Source: Platycnemis pennipes
Lineage: Eukaryota > Arthropoda > Insecta > Odonata > Platycnemididae
NCBI GenBank assembly: GCA_933228895.1
Contig: OW121847.1
Coordinates: 126,708,350-126,772,349, forward strand
Length of the DNA stretch: 64,000 bases
Direction: 5' to 3'
Shown here: in pieces, positions 35,201-41,800 of the stretch
How the letters are laid out: every line of letters starts with the position of its first letter
How positions within the stretch are numbered: the stretch's first letter is position 1
The notes under the pieces: generated by a model
Databases searched by the model: none
What the model was told of the DNA's origin: nothing
Seen by the model: only the letters and a program-made list of their open reading frames with translations
Translations under genes and position numbers: made by a program

Positions 35201-38186
35201 TGAGCTGATTCGACCGGCAGCAGCAATGGCAGAGGCATATGCTGCTCATGTGGCTGCTTACACCATGTCTTGCAGCATGCGCACAAGTTCAGGACCGAGC
35301 CTGAGTGAATGCTTGGAAAATGTCAACCCTCCATCTACTTTTGATGAGCTGACAGATCCAACTGACAAAGGGGAATCAACAATCGAACCTGGGACTGAAA
35401 CTATAGGGAGTGATACAGAGGAAATAGGGAATGAGGAAGGTGGGGGCCAAAATGCTGATTTATTAGGGGAAGGAAGTGAAGGCACTGCCACTCCTGGACG
35501 CTCTGATGAAGGTGGATCTGCTGGATCTACACCCAAGAAAAAGCGTGAATCTAGGCGACTAACTCCTAAGCAGAGAAGACAGTTGGGCAAAGATAGGTTC
35601 AGGACATATACCATTGGAGGTGAACCTACTGGTGAAGAGGAGGATCAGACTGAAGTTAATGCCAACGATATAGCGGAGGAGATATATGCTGATGATGAAG
35701 CGAATATCACCATTGAATCAAAAGCAAAAACACCTAAACAGCGTCGTCAGGAAGACAGGGAGAGGTTTCTCACTCGTACACTTCAGCCTGAGGAGCAAAT
35801 AGATAAGATGGGTTTACTGGTGGGAAGTGAAAGGTCTGAAGAGCATGACACAAATGAAAATTCTGATTTGTTTGGAAACAGGGGGATACATAAACCCACT
35901 GGCCCTAAGACACTGAAGCAAAAAAGAGCAGAAGCCAAAGAAAGATTCCAAACTCATACCATCAGTGAATCACCTTCAAATAATAACTTAAATGCTCAAA
36001 ATTTTAATTTTGAGGGGTGTTTAGAACTGGACATCACTGCTGAGGAGCTTGAAGTTTTGAAGCGGGATGCAAATTTGGTTGTGAGTTCTATTAATGCCAC
36101 GAGAAAAACCATGGGTAGTGAGTCAAGTGCAAGTGATGAGCCACCATTGATAGACTGTGAGACTTTGAGTCTTGTTTCTGATGAGTCTGACACAGAATCA
36201 GGGGAACGAGATGCAAAGAGAATGAATGGTATTAGCAATCACGTAGTTGCAAATGAAGTGGAGTATGATGAAACATCATCAAGTGGAAGTGATGATGGTG
36301 GTGTTGATGAGGAAGGAAATCACTTGTCTAAAGCTAAAGGTCCTCGAATAGTGAAACCAGAAGCTTTGGGCCCAGAAGATGTGGCAAATGATCCCACTGA
36401 AAATTCACCAGATACAAATTCTCCTAAACCAGTTCGAGGGAGGAGAAGAACACTGTACTCTTCCCCATCTAAAACACAGAGAAAAACTTCCTCTCCTAGT
36501 CCTGTGTCATCCAGAAAGCAGAGTCCTCACAGTCAGATTCCAGTAGTTGCAACAGCTGCCGCACCTCGAAATTCTAACCTACCTCTAAAAGTCAGGCCTA
36601 CTCGTGCATCTGCATTGCGTCAGACTAGGGGTGGTTCACCTCGTCGTCCCACTCGTCCTGGGAAAGTCTCATCATCATCTTCCCCCTCGCCAGCTGGAAG
36701 TGCTATCACAAGTCCAAAAGTAGGATTGAATGCAGGAAGAGGCAAGCGAGTGCTTCCTAAAGCATCTGCTCTTGGTAGAAGTAATTTAAACTCCTCAGGA
36801 GCCTCTTCTCAGCAAGCAAAAAGCAATCAGCAGGAGTTGATTCACTCCAAGAATTTGGTCAATGCAGAAGCACAGCCAGTTGAAGACCCAATCTTGACTG
36901 CACCACCTGTAAAACAGGGAACATTCACCAAAGAAAAGCCCACCACTCAGGAAGAACTCACTACTGCTACCTCTGCGACAGCCTCTCCCACAAAAACTAG
37001 GATACCACTTCCGGCTTCAGGTGCGGAAGAAGCAGAACAGAAAAAGAAATCTGGAATACCTGCAACCAAAATGACTACAGTGGGTAAATTAAGGCAGCCG
37101 TCACAACTTTCTAGACTGTCTAAAACTGTGAGTCAGGATAGTGCTGCTAGTAGAGGTGCAAACAGCAGTGGAGCCACACCACGTGCACTGCACAAAGCGG
37201 CTACCATGCCTGTGAGGGCAAGTAACCATGTCAAATTATCTCAAAATGCCCGAAAAGGTAGCATTTCTTCACCTCCAAGTGGTATAAAAACATCACTAAG
37301 TAATCATAGTCTTCAGGGTAATGAAAGTGCCACAGGAGGAAATAACCTTACAAGGGCCAAAGGATTAGCCGGAAGTAGAAGGCCTGCTAGTGTAGCAGGT
37401 AACCTGGCTAATGGCACACCAAAGTCAGGCAGCAGTTCCAGTCTGAACTCAGCGTCTTCTGTTGGAGGAGTGAAGGAGGGAAATAACCCTGGTACCAAAA
37501 AGAAGAAGGAAGTGACAAGTAAAATAGCAAATTTATGGAAGAAAGTGGAAGAGAGTCGTAGCCGCCAGAATGAAAAGAAGGACAATCGAGTTTGGATTAC
37601 TAACGGGAATGTGACAGAAGCAAGTCAGGAAAGTCCACCGGTTGGTGGCAGTATTAAGAAATCTAATCTTTCGTATAAAATTCAAATTGTTCAGCCTAGA
37701 ATAAAGCCAAATAGTACATGTGCCCCAAATCCAAATCAGTGCGAGAATGGTGGGGTATCTGAAGATGCTGAGGGTTGCAGTGATGCCTGTCAGCAAAATC
37801 CTGTGGTTTTAAGAAGGAAACCTGGGCGGTCCACCAATGAGGAGTCAAGTGAAGAGAAGGCGAAACGAATCTCGCGATTGGGGTCTTTTGTACAAATTGA
37901 AACGGAAGCAGGGGTTTCATCTGCACAGCCATCAAAACCTCAAGCCTCAGCAATCGTTCCTCCATTTAATTACAGTCCCCCCAGAAGACCTTCCTCAGGA
38001 AATCAAACAATTGTGGCAGGGGCAAGATCATTCATTCCGACCACTGCGAAAAACATGTCATCCCCCGTGTCAGGAGTTAAAAGGAATCCACCTTTTTCTG
38101 ATATGGGAAGGGAACAGGTCAGCAATGGCATGGCCCGACAGGAAGAAGAAATGACTACGTCATCCATGAGAGTGACTACTGTGTGA
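1938..38186 (+). CDS. Apc: APC (adenomatous polyposis coli) homolog, 17 exons, 5' partial
   Basis: Scaffold of the beta-catenin destruction complex: it binds beta-catenin/Armadillo and Axin to restrain Wnt signalling, and binds microtubules and EB1 (known for the family). Exons: 1938-2214, 3279-3587, 4280-4401, 5835-6023, 6461-6643, 7899-8047, 8486-10845, 22134-22278, 23363-23538, 23638-23789, 27951-28303, 28411-28660, 28934-29317, 31041-31264, 31765-31971, 32764-32975, 33382-38186. Every junction has AG/GT ends and matching phase, and the total is 10,497 nt (3,498 codons plus stop). Seen in order: the segment before the Armadillo repeats (GTHDKEDMSRTLLAMSSS), Armadillo repeats, two 15-residue repeats, seven to eight 20-residue repeats, three SAMP-type motifs, a basic Ser/Pro region and a C-terminal TTV PDZ ligand. 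The product is longer than human APC (2,843 aa). The N-terminal coiled-coil exons are not seen; the first exon has an acceptor, so the gene probably starts upstream, although ATG 1941 could be an alternative start. Confidence 0.95.
2215..3278 (+). other. APC intron
   Basis: T-rich noncoding sequence between two exons. The open frames seen here are low-complexity Phe/Leu translations. Nothing else is recognised. Confidence 0.7.
3279..3587 (+). CDS. Apc: APC exon: first Armadillo repeat region
   Basis: Phase 1 in, phase 1 out. It encodes GCLPLLVQLLHG, then AARALHNVVHSHADDKRGRR and VLRLLEQVREYC, matching the start of the APC Armadillo domain. A Ser/Gly/Gln-rich, low-complexity insert fills the 3' third. 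The donor GTCAGT starts at 3588. Confidence 0.9.
3588..4279 (+). other. APC intron
   Basis: AT-rich noncoding sequence; no repeat or motif stands out. Confidence 0.7.
4280..4401 (+). CDS. Apc: APC exon: Armadillo repeat
   Basis: Phase 1 in, phase 0 out. It encodes the strongly conserved MKLSFDEEHRHAMCQLGGLH and AVAELIQ. The acceptor is AATTACAG and the donor is CAG|GTTTGT. Confidence 0.92.
5065..5352. mobile_element. piggyBac-type MITE
   Basis: The ends are inverted: CCCTTTTACTG on the left and the complement of GAGTAAAAGGG on the right. The flanks are TCAA on the left and TTAA on the right, consistent with a TTAA duplication with one base changed. The 288-bp interior has no coding capacity. 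Confidence 0.55.
5565..5675. repeat. two-copy tandem repeat, ~51-bp unit
   Basis: ATTCAAAAGGTCATTGCCTT occurs at 5574 and 5625 with matching flanks (AATTCAGTTATTGA). Confidence 0.8.
5835..6023 (+). CDS. Apc: APC exon: Armadillo repeat
   Basis: Phase 0 to phase 0, 63 codons. It encodes VDHEAHG, then RRYAGMALTNLTFGDGTNKA and MKALVAQLESPSEDLRQ, collinear with human APC Armadillo repeats 2-3. The donor is CAG|GTTAGT. Confidence 0.93.
6024..6460 (+). other. APC intron
   Basis: Short AT-rich intron; nothing recognised. Confidence 0.7.
6461..6643 (+). CDS. Apc: APC exon: Armadillo repeat
   Basis: Phase 0 to phase 0, 61 codons. The acceptor is TTCTTGCAG and the donor is AAG|GTTAGT. It encodes VTASVLRNLSWRAD, KQTLREVGAV and STLKSILSALWNLSAHC, diagnostic APC Armadillo sequence. 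Confidence 0.94.
6644..7898 (+). other. APC intron with foldback MITE and possible Penelope end
   Basis: Holds the foldback element at 6704-6893 and a Penelope-like terminal hairpin near 7448-7500. Confidence 0.6.
6704..6893. mobile_element. foldback MITE with ~70-bp inverted arms
   Basis: The left arm (about 6704-6772) and right arm (about 6824-6893) are imperfect reverse complements. Shared blocks include CATATTTGTC, GGTTTTATTTGGTA on one strand and ATGCATTTTGACACTT next to the loop. No coding. The target duplication is not clear. Confidence 0.75.
7899..8047 (+). CDS. Apc: APC exon: Armadillo repeat
   Basis: Phase 0 in, phase 2 out. It encodes ADICAVEGALAFLVEMLSYK and NAGGILRNISSLIAVREDYR. 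The acceptor is a long T tract ending in CAG and the donor is AG|GTTAGT. Confidence 0.93.
8048..8485 (+). other. APC intron
   Basis: AT-rich; no repeat beyond a short echo of AATTGATGAAGT at about 8094-8125. Confidence 0.65.
8486..10845 (+). CDS. Apc: APC exon: last Armadillo repeats, 15-residue repeats, first two 20-residue repeats
   Basis: A 2,360-nt exon. The first part encodes QTLREHECLKVLLQQLKSPS and SKHKMISMGSSAALKNLL, closing the Armadillo domain. A His-rich tract (8766-8816) follows. Two 15-residue beta-catenin-binding repeats, DQPVDYSLKYSEDG (from 9696) and DQPTNYSLRYAEGDD (from 9915), match the human PIDYSLKY and PTNYSERY type. Two 20-residue repeats begin at 10095 (TYCTEGTPYETPCNFSTATS) and 10425 (YGVEGTPVCFSRVSSLSSL). 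The exon ends in phase 1 at GAGGGAG|GTAAGA. Confidence 0.95.
13995..14610 (+). mobile_element. RTE-like LINE fragment (3' end of reverse transcriptase)
   Basis: Translation gives FYYLGSRVANNGRNKKEIVS and RIAQAKRAFYQKNNLL, then after a stop EAWTMTAAEKK, FKMWCYRRIMKIKWINR and NEEVLRRVG. This is the familiar C-terminal stretch of RTE-type reverse transcriptases. It ends in GATGATGG, consistent with the short trinucleotide tail of RTE elements. Stops and frameshifts make it a pseudogene, and it lacks the catalytic domain. Confidence 0.75.
14789..17018. mobile_element. 2.2-kb inverted-repeat DNA element, non-autonomous, unclassified
   Basis: The left end ACCGTAGTGGAAAA and the complement of the right end, ACCCTAGTGAAAA, match. 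Subterminal blocks CAGAAATTAAT and GAGAAAAGTCTGAGA also recur inverted (left about 14820-14855, right about 16905-16980). ATT flanks both ends, perhaps a 3-bp duplication. A 42-bp minisatellite fills the left arm. The interior 15640-16015 has short open frames with no recognised domain. Confidence 0.5.
14890..15245. repeat. 42-bp minisatellite, about 8 copies
   Basis: The unit begins GAGAAATCCCCAAGAAATTC and continues to CATCCCAGGTCAAACT. Copies diverge by a few substitutions and two short deletions. It lies inside the left arm of the 14789-17018 element and accounts for the repetitive open frames on the minus strand. Confidence 0.9.
17375..17613. mobile_element. Tigger-type MITE with a tandemly repeated right end
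   Basis: The left end ATATTTGATGGCATATAAGA resembles the terminus of the Tigger element at 24853 (TGACGGCATATAAGACGCAC). The inverted right end ATGCCATCAAATATGA occurs twice, about 103 bp apart (about 17497-17512 and 17600-17615), each with similar downstream sequence. Confidence 0.65.
17651..17712. repeat. 24-bp direct repeat fused to a perfect 38-bp palindrome
   Basis: 17651-17674 is repeated exactly at 17675-17698. 17675-17712 is a perfect palindrome centred on CTTAAG (half site TTATCCTAATAATTTACTT). It lies immediately upstream of the Penelope reverse transcriptase. Confidence 0.9.
17740..19320 (+). mobile_element. Penelope-like retroelement (RT plus GIY-YIG endonuclease), decayed
   Basis: RT blocks: PRLYGLPKIHKEGTHLRPIV near 17759, SFDVVLLFTKVPV, QKSGAAMGSRLSPVIANLY, then RYVGDTFVIW with motif C changed to GD (codon 18255-18257). 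The longest frame, 18267-19058, carries the thumb and a GIY-YIG nuclease (GVYEVPCRCGRSYVGQTKRA). There is a frameshift before 17958, an in-frame TAG at 18198 and a TGA at 19056, so it is inactive. It is followed by a hairpin and GAAACGTCGAG (19263-19300), typical of Penelope termini. It sits in the sense orientation within the APC intron. Confidence 0.88.
19263..19305 (+). ncRNA. hammerhead-ribozyme-like hairpin of the Penelope end
   Basis: CTCTGGATA, then stem CGCTCC / GGAGTG around a loop, then GAAAC, GTCGA and GTC. Penelope-like elements are known to carry minimal hammerhead ribozymes (CUGANGA - stem II - GAAA - short stem III - UH). The CUGANGA core is degenerate here, so activity is unlikely. 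Confidence 0.35.
19373..21070 (-). pseudogene. piggyBac-family transposase, decayed by in-frame stops
   Basis: Reading from 21070 down, one frame gives an acidic N-terminus, then DLIELKALLGLLYLAGVQKS and VDEMLPKFHGRFSFRVYMPN (first catalytic Asp). VTLDNWFMSCPLAHDL (second) and YYNSTKGGEDISD (third-Asp region) follow, and then a C-terminal Cys-rich domain with CAYCPSKKNRK, CNTCKKPIC and HCVFNC. The whole ~565-codon length stays in one frame, broken by in-frame stops at 20168-20170, just below 19952, between 19877 and 19949, and at 19574-19576. The three Asp motifs are kept. Terminal repeats and TTAA flanks were not found, so element borders are unknown. Confidence 0.85.
21866..22106 (+). mobile_element. 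5S rRNA-derived SINE
   Basis: The head resembles 5S rRNA: ACTGGTTCCCGTGAGATCAC, GAAGTTAAGCAACGTTGGGC and TTGGATGGGTAC, covering the internal promoter boxes. The tail GTGGTGCTCTTGTCCCC... is unrelated to 5S and is shared with the copy at 60047. A perfect 14-bp target duplication, TTTATATCAATTGA, flanks it at 21852-21865 and 22107-22120. Confidence 0.9.
22134..22278 (+). CDS. Apc: APC exon: third 20-residue repeat
   Basis: Phase 1 in, phase 2 out. It encodes one complete 20-residue repeat, HYAEETPLMFSRCSSLGSLS, almost the same as the third human repeat (HYVQETPLMFSRCTSVSSLD), and then SFEQHSIHDDRSSVISDF. The exon follows an 11.3-kb intron, and a SINE target duplication lies 13 bp before its first base. 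Confidence 0.93.
22279..23362 (+). other. APC intron with a short foldback element
   Basis: AT-rich, containing the 100-bp inverted-repeat element at 22352-22451; nothing else recognised. Confidence 0.65.
22352..22451. mobile_element. 100-bp foldback element, possible Penelope terminus
   Basis: CTATTGGAAAAGAAAATCCA on the left and its near-perfect inverse on the right (about 27 bp each). The minus strand of the core reads CCGAAACTATGG and AATAAAACCTTTG, like Penelope terminal sequences. Confidence 0.6.
23363..23538 (+). CDS. Apc: APC exon: conserved SPSELPDSP linker
   Basis: Phase 2 in, phase 1 out. It encodes SGVVSPSELPDSPTQTVPSS, matching human SGIISPSDLPDSPGQTMPPS just after the third 20-residue repeat. 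The acceptor is GAAAAACAG and the donor is GTAAGT. Confidence 0.92.
23638..23789 (+). CDS. Apc: APC exon: fourth 20-residue repeat
   Basis: Phase 1 in, phase 0 out. It contains the repeat FKEEDTPIEFSTATSLSSLT (from 23688) followed by IDDEPK. The donor is taken at AAG|GTACAC; a second in-frame donor at about 23814 (AAG|GTATTT) would add eight codons, so the 3' boundary is less certain. Confidence 0.88.
24853..27140 (+). mobile_element. Tigger/pogo DNA transposon with matching ends
   Basis: The inverted ends CTGTATTTGACGGCATATAA (left, from 24853) and CCGTATTTGACGGCATATAA (complement of the right end, to 27140) match over ~28 bp with one difference. TA flanks both sides (24851-24852 and 27141-27142), as expected for pogo insertions. 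The interior encodes a broken pogo-type transposase in the plus direction. Confidence 0.92.
25594..26815 (+). pseudogene. Tigger/pogo transposase (CENP-B-type DNA binding plus DDE), frameshifted
   Basis: Segments in three frames. 25630-25811: SYTIQFKLRVLDYTKEHGNR, an N-terminal helix-turn-helix. About 25810-26073: AIKKWVVDKRNSGISVSTKM and GWCYRFMKRHGLSMCTRTT, the CENP-B-type helix-turn-helix. About 26105-26815: DEIPLTFDVPS, KTHYTVVLACCADGTELPPF, a DQFRAHRT block and IPGGLTSQLQPLDVSVNKPF, the DDE domain. There are frameshifts near 25810 and 26075-26105, a TAG at 26423 and a TGA at 26570. It ends with an acidic tail. Confidence 0.85.
27951..28303 (+). CDS. Apc: APC exon: acidic segment ending in SAMP-like motif 1
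   Basis: Phase 0 in, phase 2 out. The acceptor is TCCTTGCAG. It encodes an acidic, Glu/Asp/Gly-rich stretch ending DEDMLAACINIGMQNNR. This occupies the place of the first human SAMP motif (IEILEECIISAMP), but the Ser-Ala-Met-Pro core is degenerate (NIGMQ), so Axin binding by this copy is doubtful. Confidence 0.87.
28411..28660 (+). CDS. Apc: APC exon: basic/Gln-rich linker
   Basis: Phase 2 in, phase 0 out. It encodes RHRQRQYNNNKN and a Pro/Gln/Arg-rich linker ending VGYGE. Identity is low, but phases fit both neighbours. The position after a SAMP-like motif matches the basic linker that follows SAMP repeats in vertebrate APC. Confidence 0.8.
28934..29317 (+). CDS. Apc: APC exon: fifth 20-residue repeat and SAMP motif 2
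   Basis: Phase 0 to phase 0. It opens with STYCTEGTPANISHAGSHSD (a 20-residue repeat from 28961) and ends with DNILAECIQSAMPK (29276-29317), a canonical SAMP Axin-binding motif. The donor is AAG|GTAATC. Confidence 0.92.
29318..31040 (+). other. APC intron
   Basis: AT-rich noncoding; no element recognised. Confidence 0.65.
31041..31264 (+). CDS. Apc: APC exon: basic/Pro-rich linker after SAMP 2
   Basis: Phase 0 in, phase 2 out. It encodes ARPQHRRPQQPPMM and an Arg/His/Pro-rich linker to PRIPR. It continues directly from the SAMPK of the preceding exon, as basic residues do in vertebrate APC. The acceptor is ATCCTTAG. Confidence 0.82.
31265..31764 (+). other. APC intron
   Basis: Noncoding; the open frame at 31480-31677 has no family resemblance and no splice-compatible phase role. 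Confidence 0.6.
31765..31971 (+). CDS. Apc: APC exon: sixth 20-residue repeat
   Basis: Phase 2 in, phase 2 out. It contains ETYATEGSPNTFSNATSLSD (from 31868) followed by LTINSSPEG, close to human VYCVEGTPINFSTATSLSDL. The acceptor is ATATTTCAG and the donor is AG|GTATAA. Confidence 0.92.
31972..32763 (+). other. APC intron
   Basis: AT-rich noncoding; nothing recognised. Confidence 0.65.
32764..32975 (+). CDS. Apc: APC exon: seventh 20-residue repeat
   Basis: Phase 2 in, phase 1 out. It contains RYATEDTPLEISHAASLSSL (from about 32852) followed by SIGEEDDEEPK. The donor is CATG|GTCAGT. Confidence 0.92.
32976..33381 (+). other. APC intron
   Basis: AT-rich noncoding; nothing recognised. Confidence 0.65.
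33382..38186 (+). CDS. Apc: APC terminal exon: half 20-residue repeat, SAMP 3, basic region, EB1/PDZ tail
   Basis: A 4,805-nt last exon. It begins with a half 20-residue repeat (VTVLSRNGSLSSLSVDS, about 33558) that lacks the YxxEgTP half. LLEQCIHSAMPKSK (SAMP 3, from 33645) follows. A second His-rich tract lies at 34036-34066. Three KQRR/RF motifs lie between about 35560 and 35970. AKGPRIVKP matches human GPRILKPGE. A Ser/Pro/Arg/Lys-rich basic region (about 36430-37600) carries SQIP (36531), TRIP (36996) and SGIP (37050), SxIP-type EB1 ligands. RLGSFVQIE and PPFNYSPPRRPSS match human C-terminal blocks. The end is RVTTV, a class I PDZ ligand equivalent to human VTSV. Confidence 0.94.
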
Positions 38187-40020
38187 GTGTAATGTTGCTC
38201 GTTTAATTTCTTCCTTAGCCTTAGAACTCCTGTGAACTTCCACTTCTGTAGAGAGAAATGGAAGTAGCAGATATTAAATAAAAAAGTTTTGTAGGGATGA
38301 AATTTGTGTGAATGAGGAATATTCTGATGAAAGCATTTTGTAGAAAAAATTAAATAGGTAAGTTGCAAATGCATCTTGAAGGTCTGAGTGATGAGTGTGT
38401 TTGAAAAAGAAACATGGTGGGAGTACTTTTGTGAAGGCTCTTTCTTTGCATGAGCTTTGAGAGTCAAAGCCAAGAATGAAGTTCAAAGTATTTTGTATAT
38501 AACTATGTACCTACATTTAATTCTTGTTCTTAATACTCTCTTGCCAATGCTTTACAAAAATGTGAAATCTGTAGTGTGACTTACACTTGGAAATAATACC
38601 AAGATAGCCGCCCAGTCTACTAATCTACCAATGTAAAGGAAACATAAATAAATATTAAGGTTAGTAGTAACATGTTTACTACCACAGACACTATTTTTTC
38701 AGCATAAATTTTGCTCTTAATTTTGCAAATTTAGCAAAGTTTTTTTATTTATCTGAGGCAATTTTTAAGAAAAACACTAACTCACTAGCAGGACACATTT
38801 CTAAAGTTGTTGATCAGTTATTGTATTTTAAGAAGACATAAGTAATAGTTACTTTATCTGGCTGTGTATAAATAAAATGTTTCAGACTGTATTTCTTATT
38901 CACTTAAGATCATCATGATACTCTTCTGTATTATGACAATTTTTTGGCAGACCTAGACCTAAGTTAGTTGACTTAAGAACACTATGATTGTGTGATAGAT
39001 GATCATGTATCAGCATATATCATTGGTGATGAATTATTATAATGCTTCAATTGGTATTAATGTAGAAGTTGCATAATTGGGACTTAAATTGTGACATTCA
39101 GAGGACATTTCTGTACAGTATATTTATTTAAGTATGTGGGACGAGTGTTATTTTACTTACATATTGGTTGCTTATCTTGTCACAAGGTTTGGGTGTGTGA
39201 GATCAATGCAGGCTTCTCTTCCACTGATGCATTGTCTTTAACATTGCTGCTTACCACAGTCTGCATTTTGTGTTGTGACTTTCTTCACTATCGATATGTT
39301 AGCATGTGAATTTTCCATTCCATTAAAGTACTTTGTTGAAGTGAAACATAATTCATTCCATGCCCATTGAATGGGAAACATTCCAAAACTTCTTGGATAA
39401 GTTATGTGGCTACTACTGGATTTGAGTTCCACATTTACAATCCTACACCTGTCAAAAAATTGTGGCTTTATTATTTATACCTTTACTGGATTGACTGGTT
39501 AAGCTTTCAGTGGGAGAACAAGTCTTGACTCAAACTGAAATTATTCCTCTGTATCAGAGCAGCTTAGACTTTGGTGCTAAACTGTATCTCTGGTGATTAA
39601 AGGGGAAACAAATTTTAGTGAGTTTATCTATAATTTACTTAAATGACTTGTTTGAGTTGTTGATGAGACAGATACAAAAGCTTTGTGTACTTGGTAGTAT
39701 TTTGATTCTTTGGACCTCCTACATTTTTTTCATTATTTTCTCCCTAAATTTGTACACCCTGTGGGAAAAAAGAATTAATTATTGTTTCTTGTATACACAG
39801 TGTATTAATCTTGCGTGAAGAATAACTTCACACATTTCAAGCCTCCCTCCTATGTGATTTGCGAGAATGTGGATGCGTGCCTGAATTGTCTACCCTACTC
39901 TGATCATTACTTTAAAGGTTCATACTACAAAGTAATGTTACGAATATAAGCAGGGTTGTTTCTAACATGGACCTGTGTACAATGGACTGATCATGTTTAA
40001 TAAAGTATTCTATGTAATGT
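38187..40020 (+). other. probable APC 3' UTR with three poly(A) signals
   Basis: No open frame after the stop at 38184-38186. AATAAA hexamers occur at 38277-38282, 38871-38876 and 39999-40004, allowing short and long 3' ends. The extent is inferred. Confidence 0.45.
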
Positions 40021-41139
40021 ACACTTAGTTTTTGGTTTAATTAATGATGAAGTTTTTGTAAACCTCAGTCAACATGTCAAGATTAATGCTCTTGTCATGA
40101 AAACAACTGCTTAATTTTTTTCAGCAGGAGGGTATTTACCAGTTACTTCATACAAAACAAAACCACCAAAATGAAAATGTCTCTGTTCCTGGTTTTTGAA
40201 GAGTGCATTCTTGAAAAAAACTTTCCTAGGTTGAGGAAAGTTAAAGTTAAGATATATTAAACATGACAATACATAAGAAGTGAACGATTAAAACATGCCA
40301 AACTAAGGCCTGCGCTCATCTCCAGGGACAATACTGTATTCCCTTCAAAAGTATTTGGAAATCATATGCTGGGTTTGTAAGATATTTTCCTTGACATTTT
40401 ACTTAATTAGATTTGAGATGCCTTTGTGGGATTTTTACTCTTCTGTGGGGATAATAATAAAGTTTCTTATATGATGAATGTTAACTAATCATTGCAGTTC
40501 ACTATTTTGTGTAATTTCTCTTTATGCATAAGGTCTAATTTTAATAAATAAGATACCAGCTGTTGTCTACGAAGAGTTTTAAAAAAACTATTGCCCTGGA
40601 GCATGGTATCAAAATCTGTGGCCACTTTTGATCACAGGATAACTTGGGAATTAAAGTGATAATGTCTCCTTAGCCAAAGTCATTCCGGTAAGGGCACTTA
40701 ACGTGTAAGTGTATCTTAGAAATTCCTTTTCCATCAATTGAAATCTAACCCCAGCTTATGGGCTTTATTAATATTCTGATGAAGGGTTGAAATTATTGAT
40801 GATTTGGATGTATATGTCTTTTAATCATTTTTTCTATTTTGATGAAATATTTGAGGCCAACCAATTACCGCTGCTTTTGGTATTGGTCTGTACATCAAAG
40901 TGAAAACTATTTACTTTGCAGAACTGGCTGGAAGCCATCCTGTTTCAATGAATTTTGACCTTTTTACGTACGATTGCAGAAGAATGGAAACATTTAGTAT
41001 AGGAATCCTATCTCCTACTAGTTTTTTGCTGCCATTTTAGTCATCACAATTTTAACTTTCTTTGTATGCTGTATGGGTGAACAGTATTTTTGTACCAAAA
41101 ACTGTCTGGATTTAAAATAAGAAACTGGTTATAACATCC
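40021..41139. other. intergenic, no feature seen
   Basis: AT-rich, stops in all frames, no repeat recognised. Confidence 0.5.
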
Positions 41140-41800
41140 CTTGAACATCTGATAGGATTGATAGCACTCCAAAGGTATGTGTCATCAGTCCCTTATTGTT
41201 TCTCATTTATATAAACAATGTCAGTGACAAAACATCCAGTGACAAGGTTATTTGTTTATGATTTGGTCATCTATTAAGAAATAAGTTCAAAAAAGGACCT
41301 CAAGGCTCTCATTGCTGATCTTGACAATCTCCTTTTTCAAAATATTTGTAGCACATTGTTGAAGAAACTAGATGTATTAAATGAACTGGGAAAATGTTTG
41401 ATCAAAAAAGTAAAAGAGTGAGGATTTTTTGCCTTGGGAAGGCCCCACAGGGAGTATACATTGGGAATTCAATGGATAAAGATTTAACTTGGGAACTTAA
41501 TAAGATCCGCATGCAAGTATCACATGTTACAATTGATTCCTTTTACATATATCGAGAAGGTATCAACCAGGAATTGCGAGGGCTTGCCTGGTTGGGAAAC
41601 CCTAGAGACAATAAGGTTATTCCCAAGATTCAACTTAATAGAGAAATCCAAATCAGACAAGTTCAAAGCTCACACTGACATATTTCTGCCACCACACTTC
41701 ATCAGCATGATGGACAGAAGTGAAATTATAAGAACTCTGAGACTGAAAGGTACAAGAATCCATTTTTCCCATGCACAATCCACGACTAAAAGCAAACTAA
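41140..41800 (+). mobile_element. LINE reverse-transcriptase fragment (Jockey-like)
   Basis: Around 41185-41270 the translation approximates SVISPLLFLIYINNVSD followed by a damaged YADD-type motif (FVYDLVIY). Further on, YIGNSMDKDLTWELN resembles the YLG..LD..LTW block downstream of motif C. Multiple stops and frameshifts. Confidence 0.55.
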
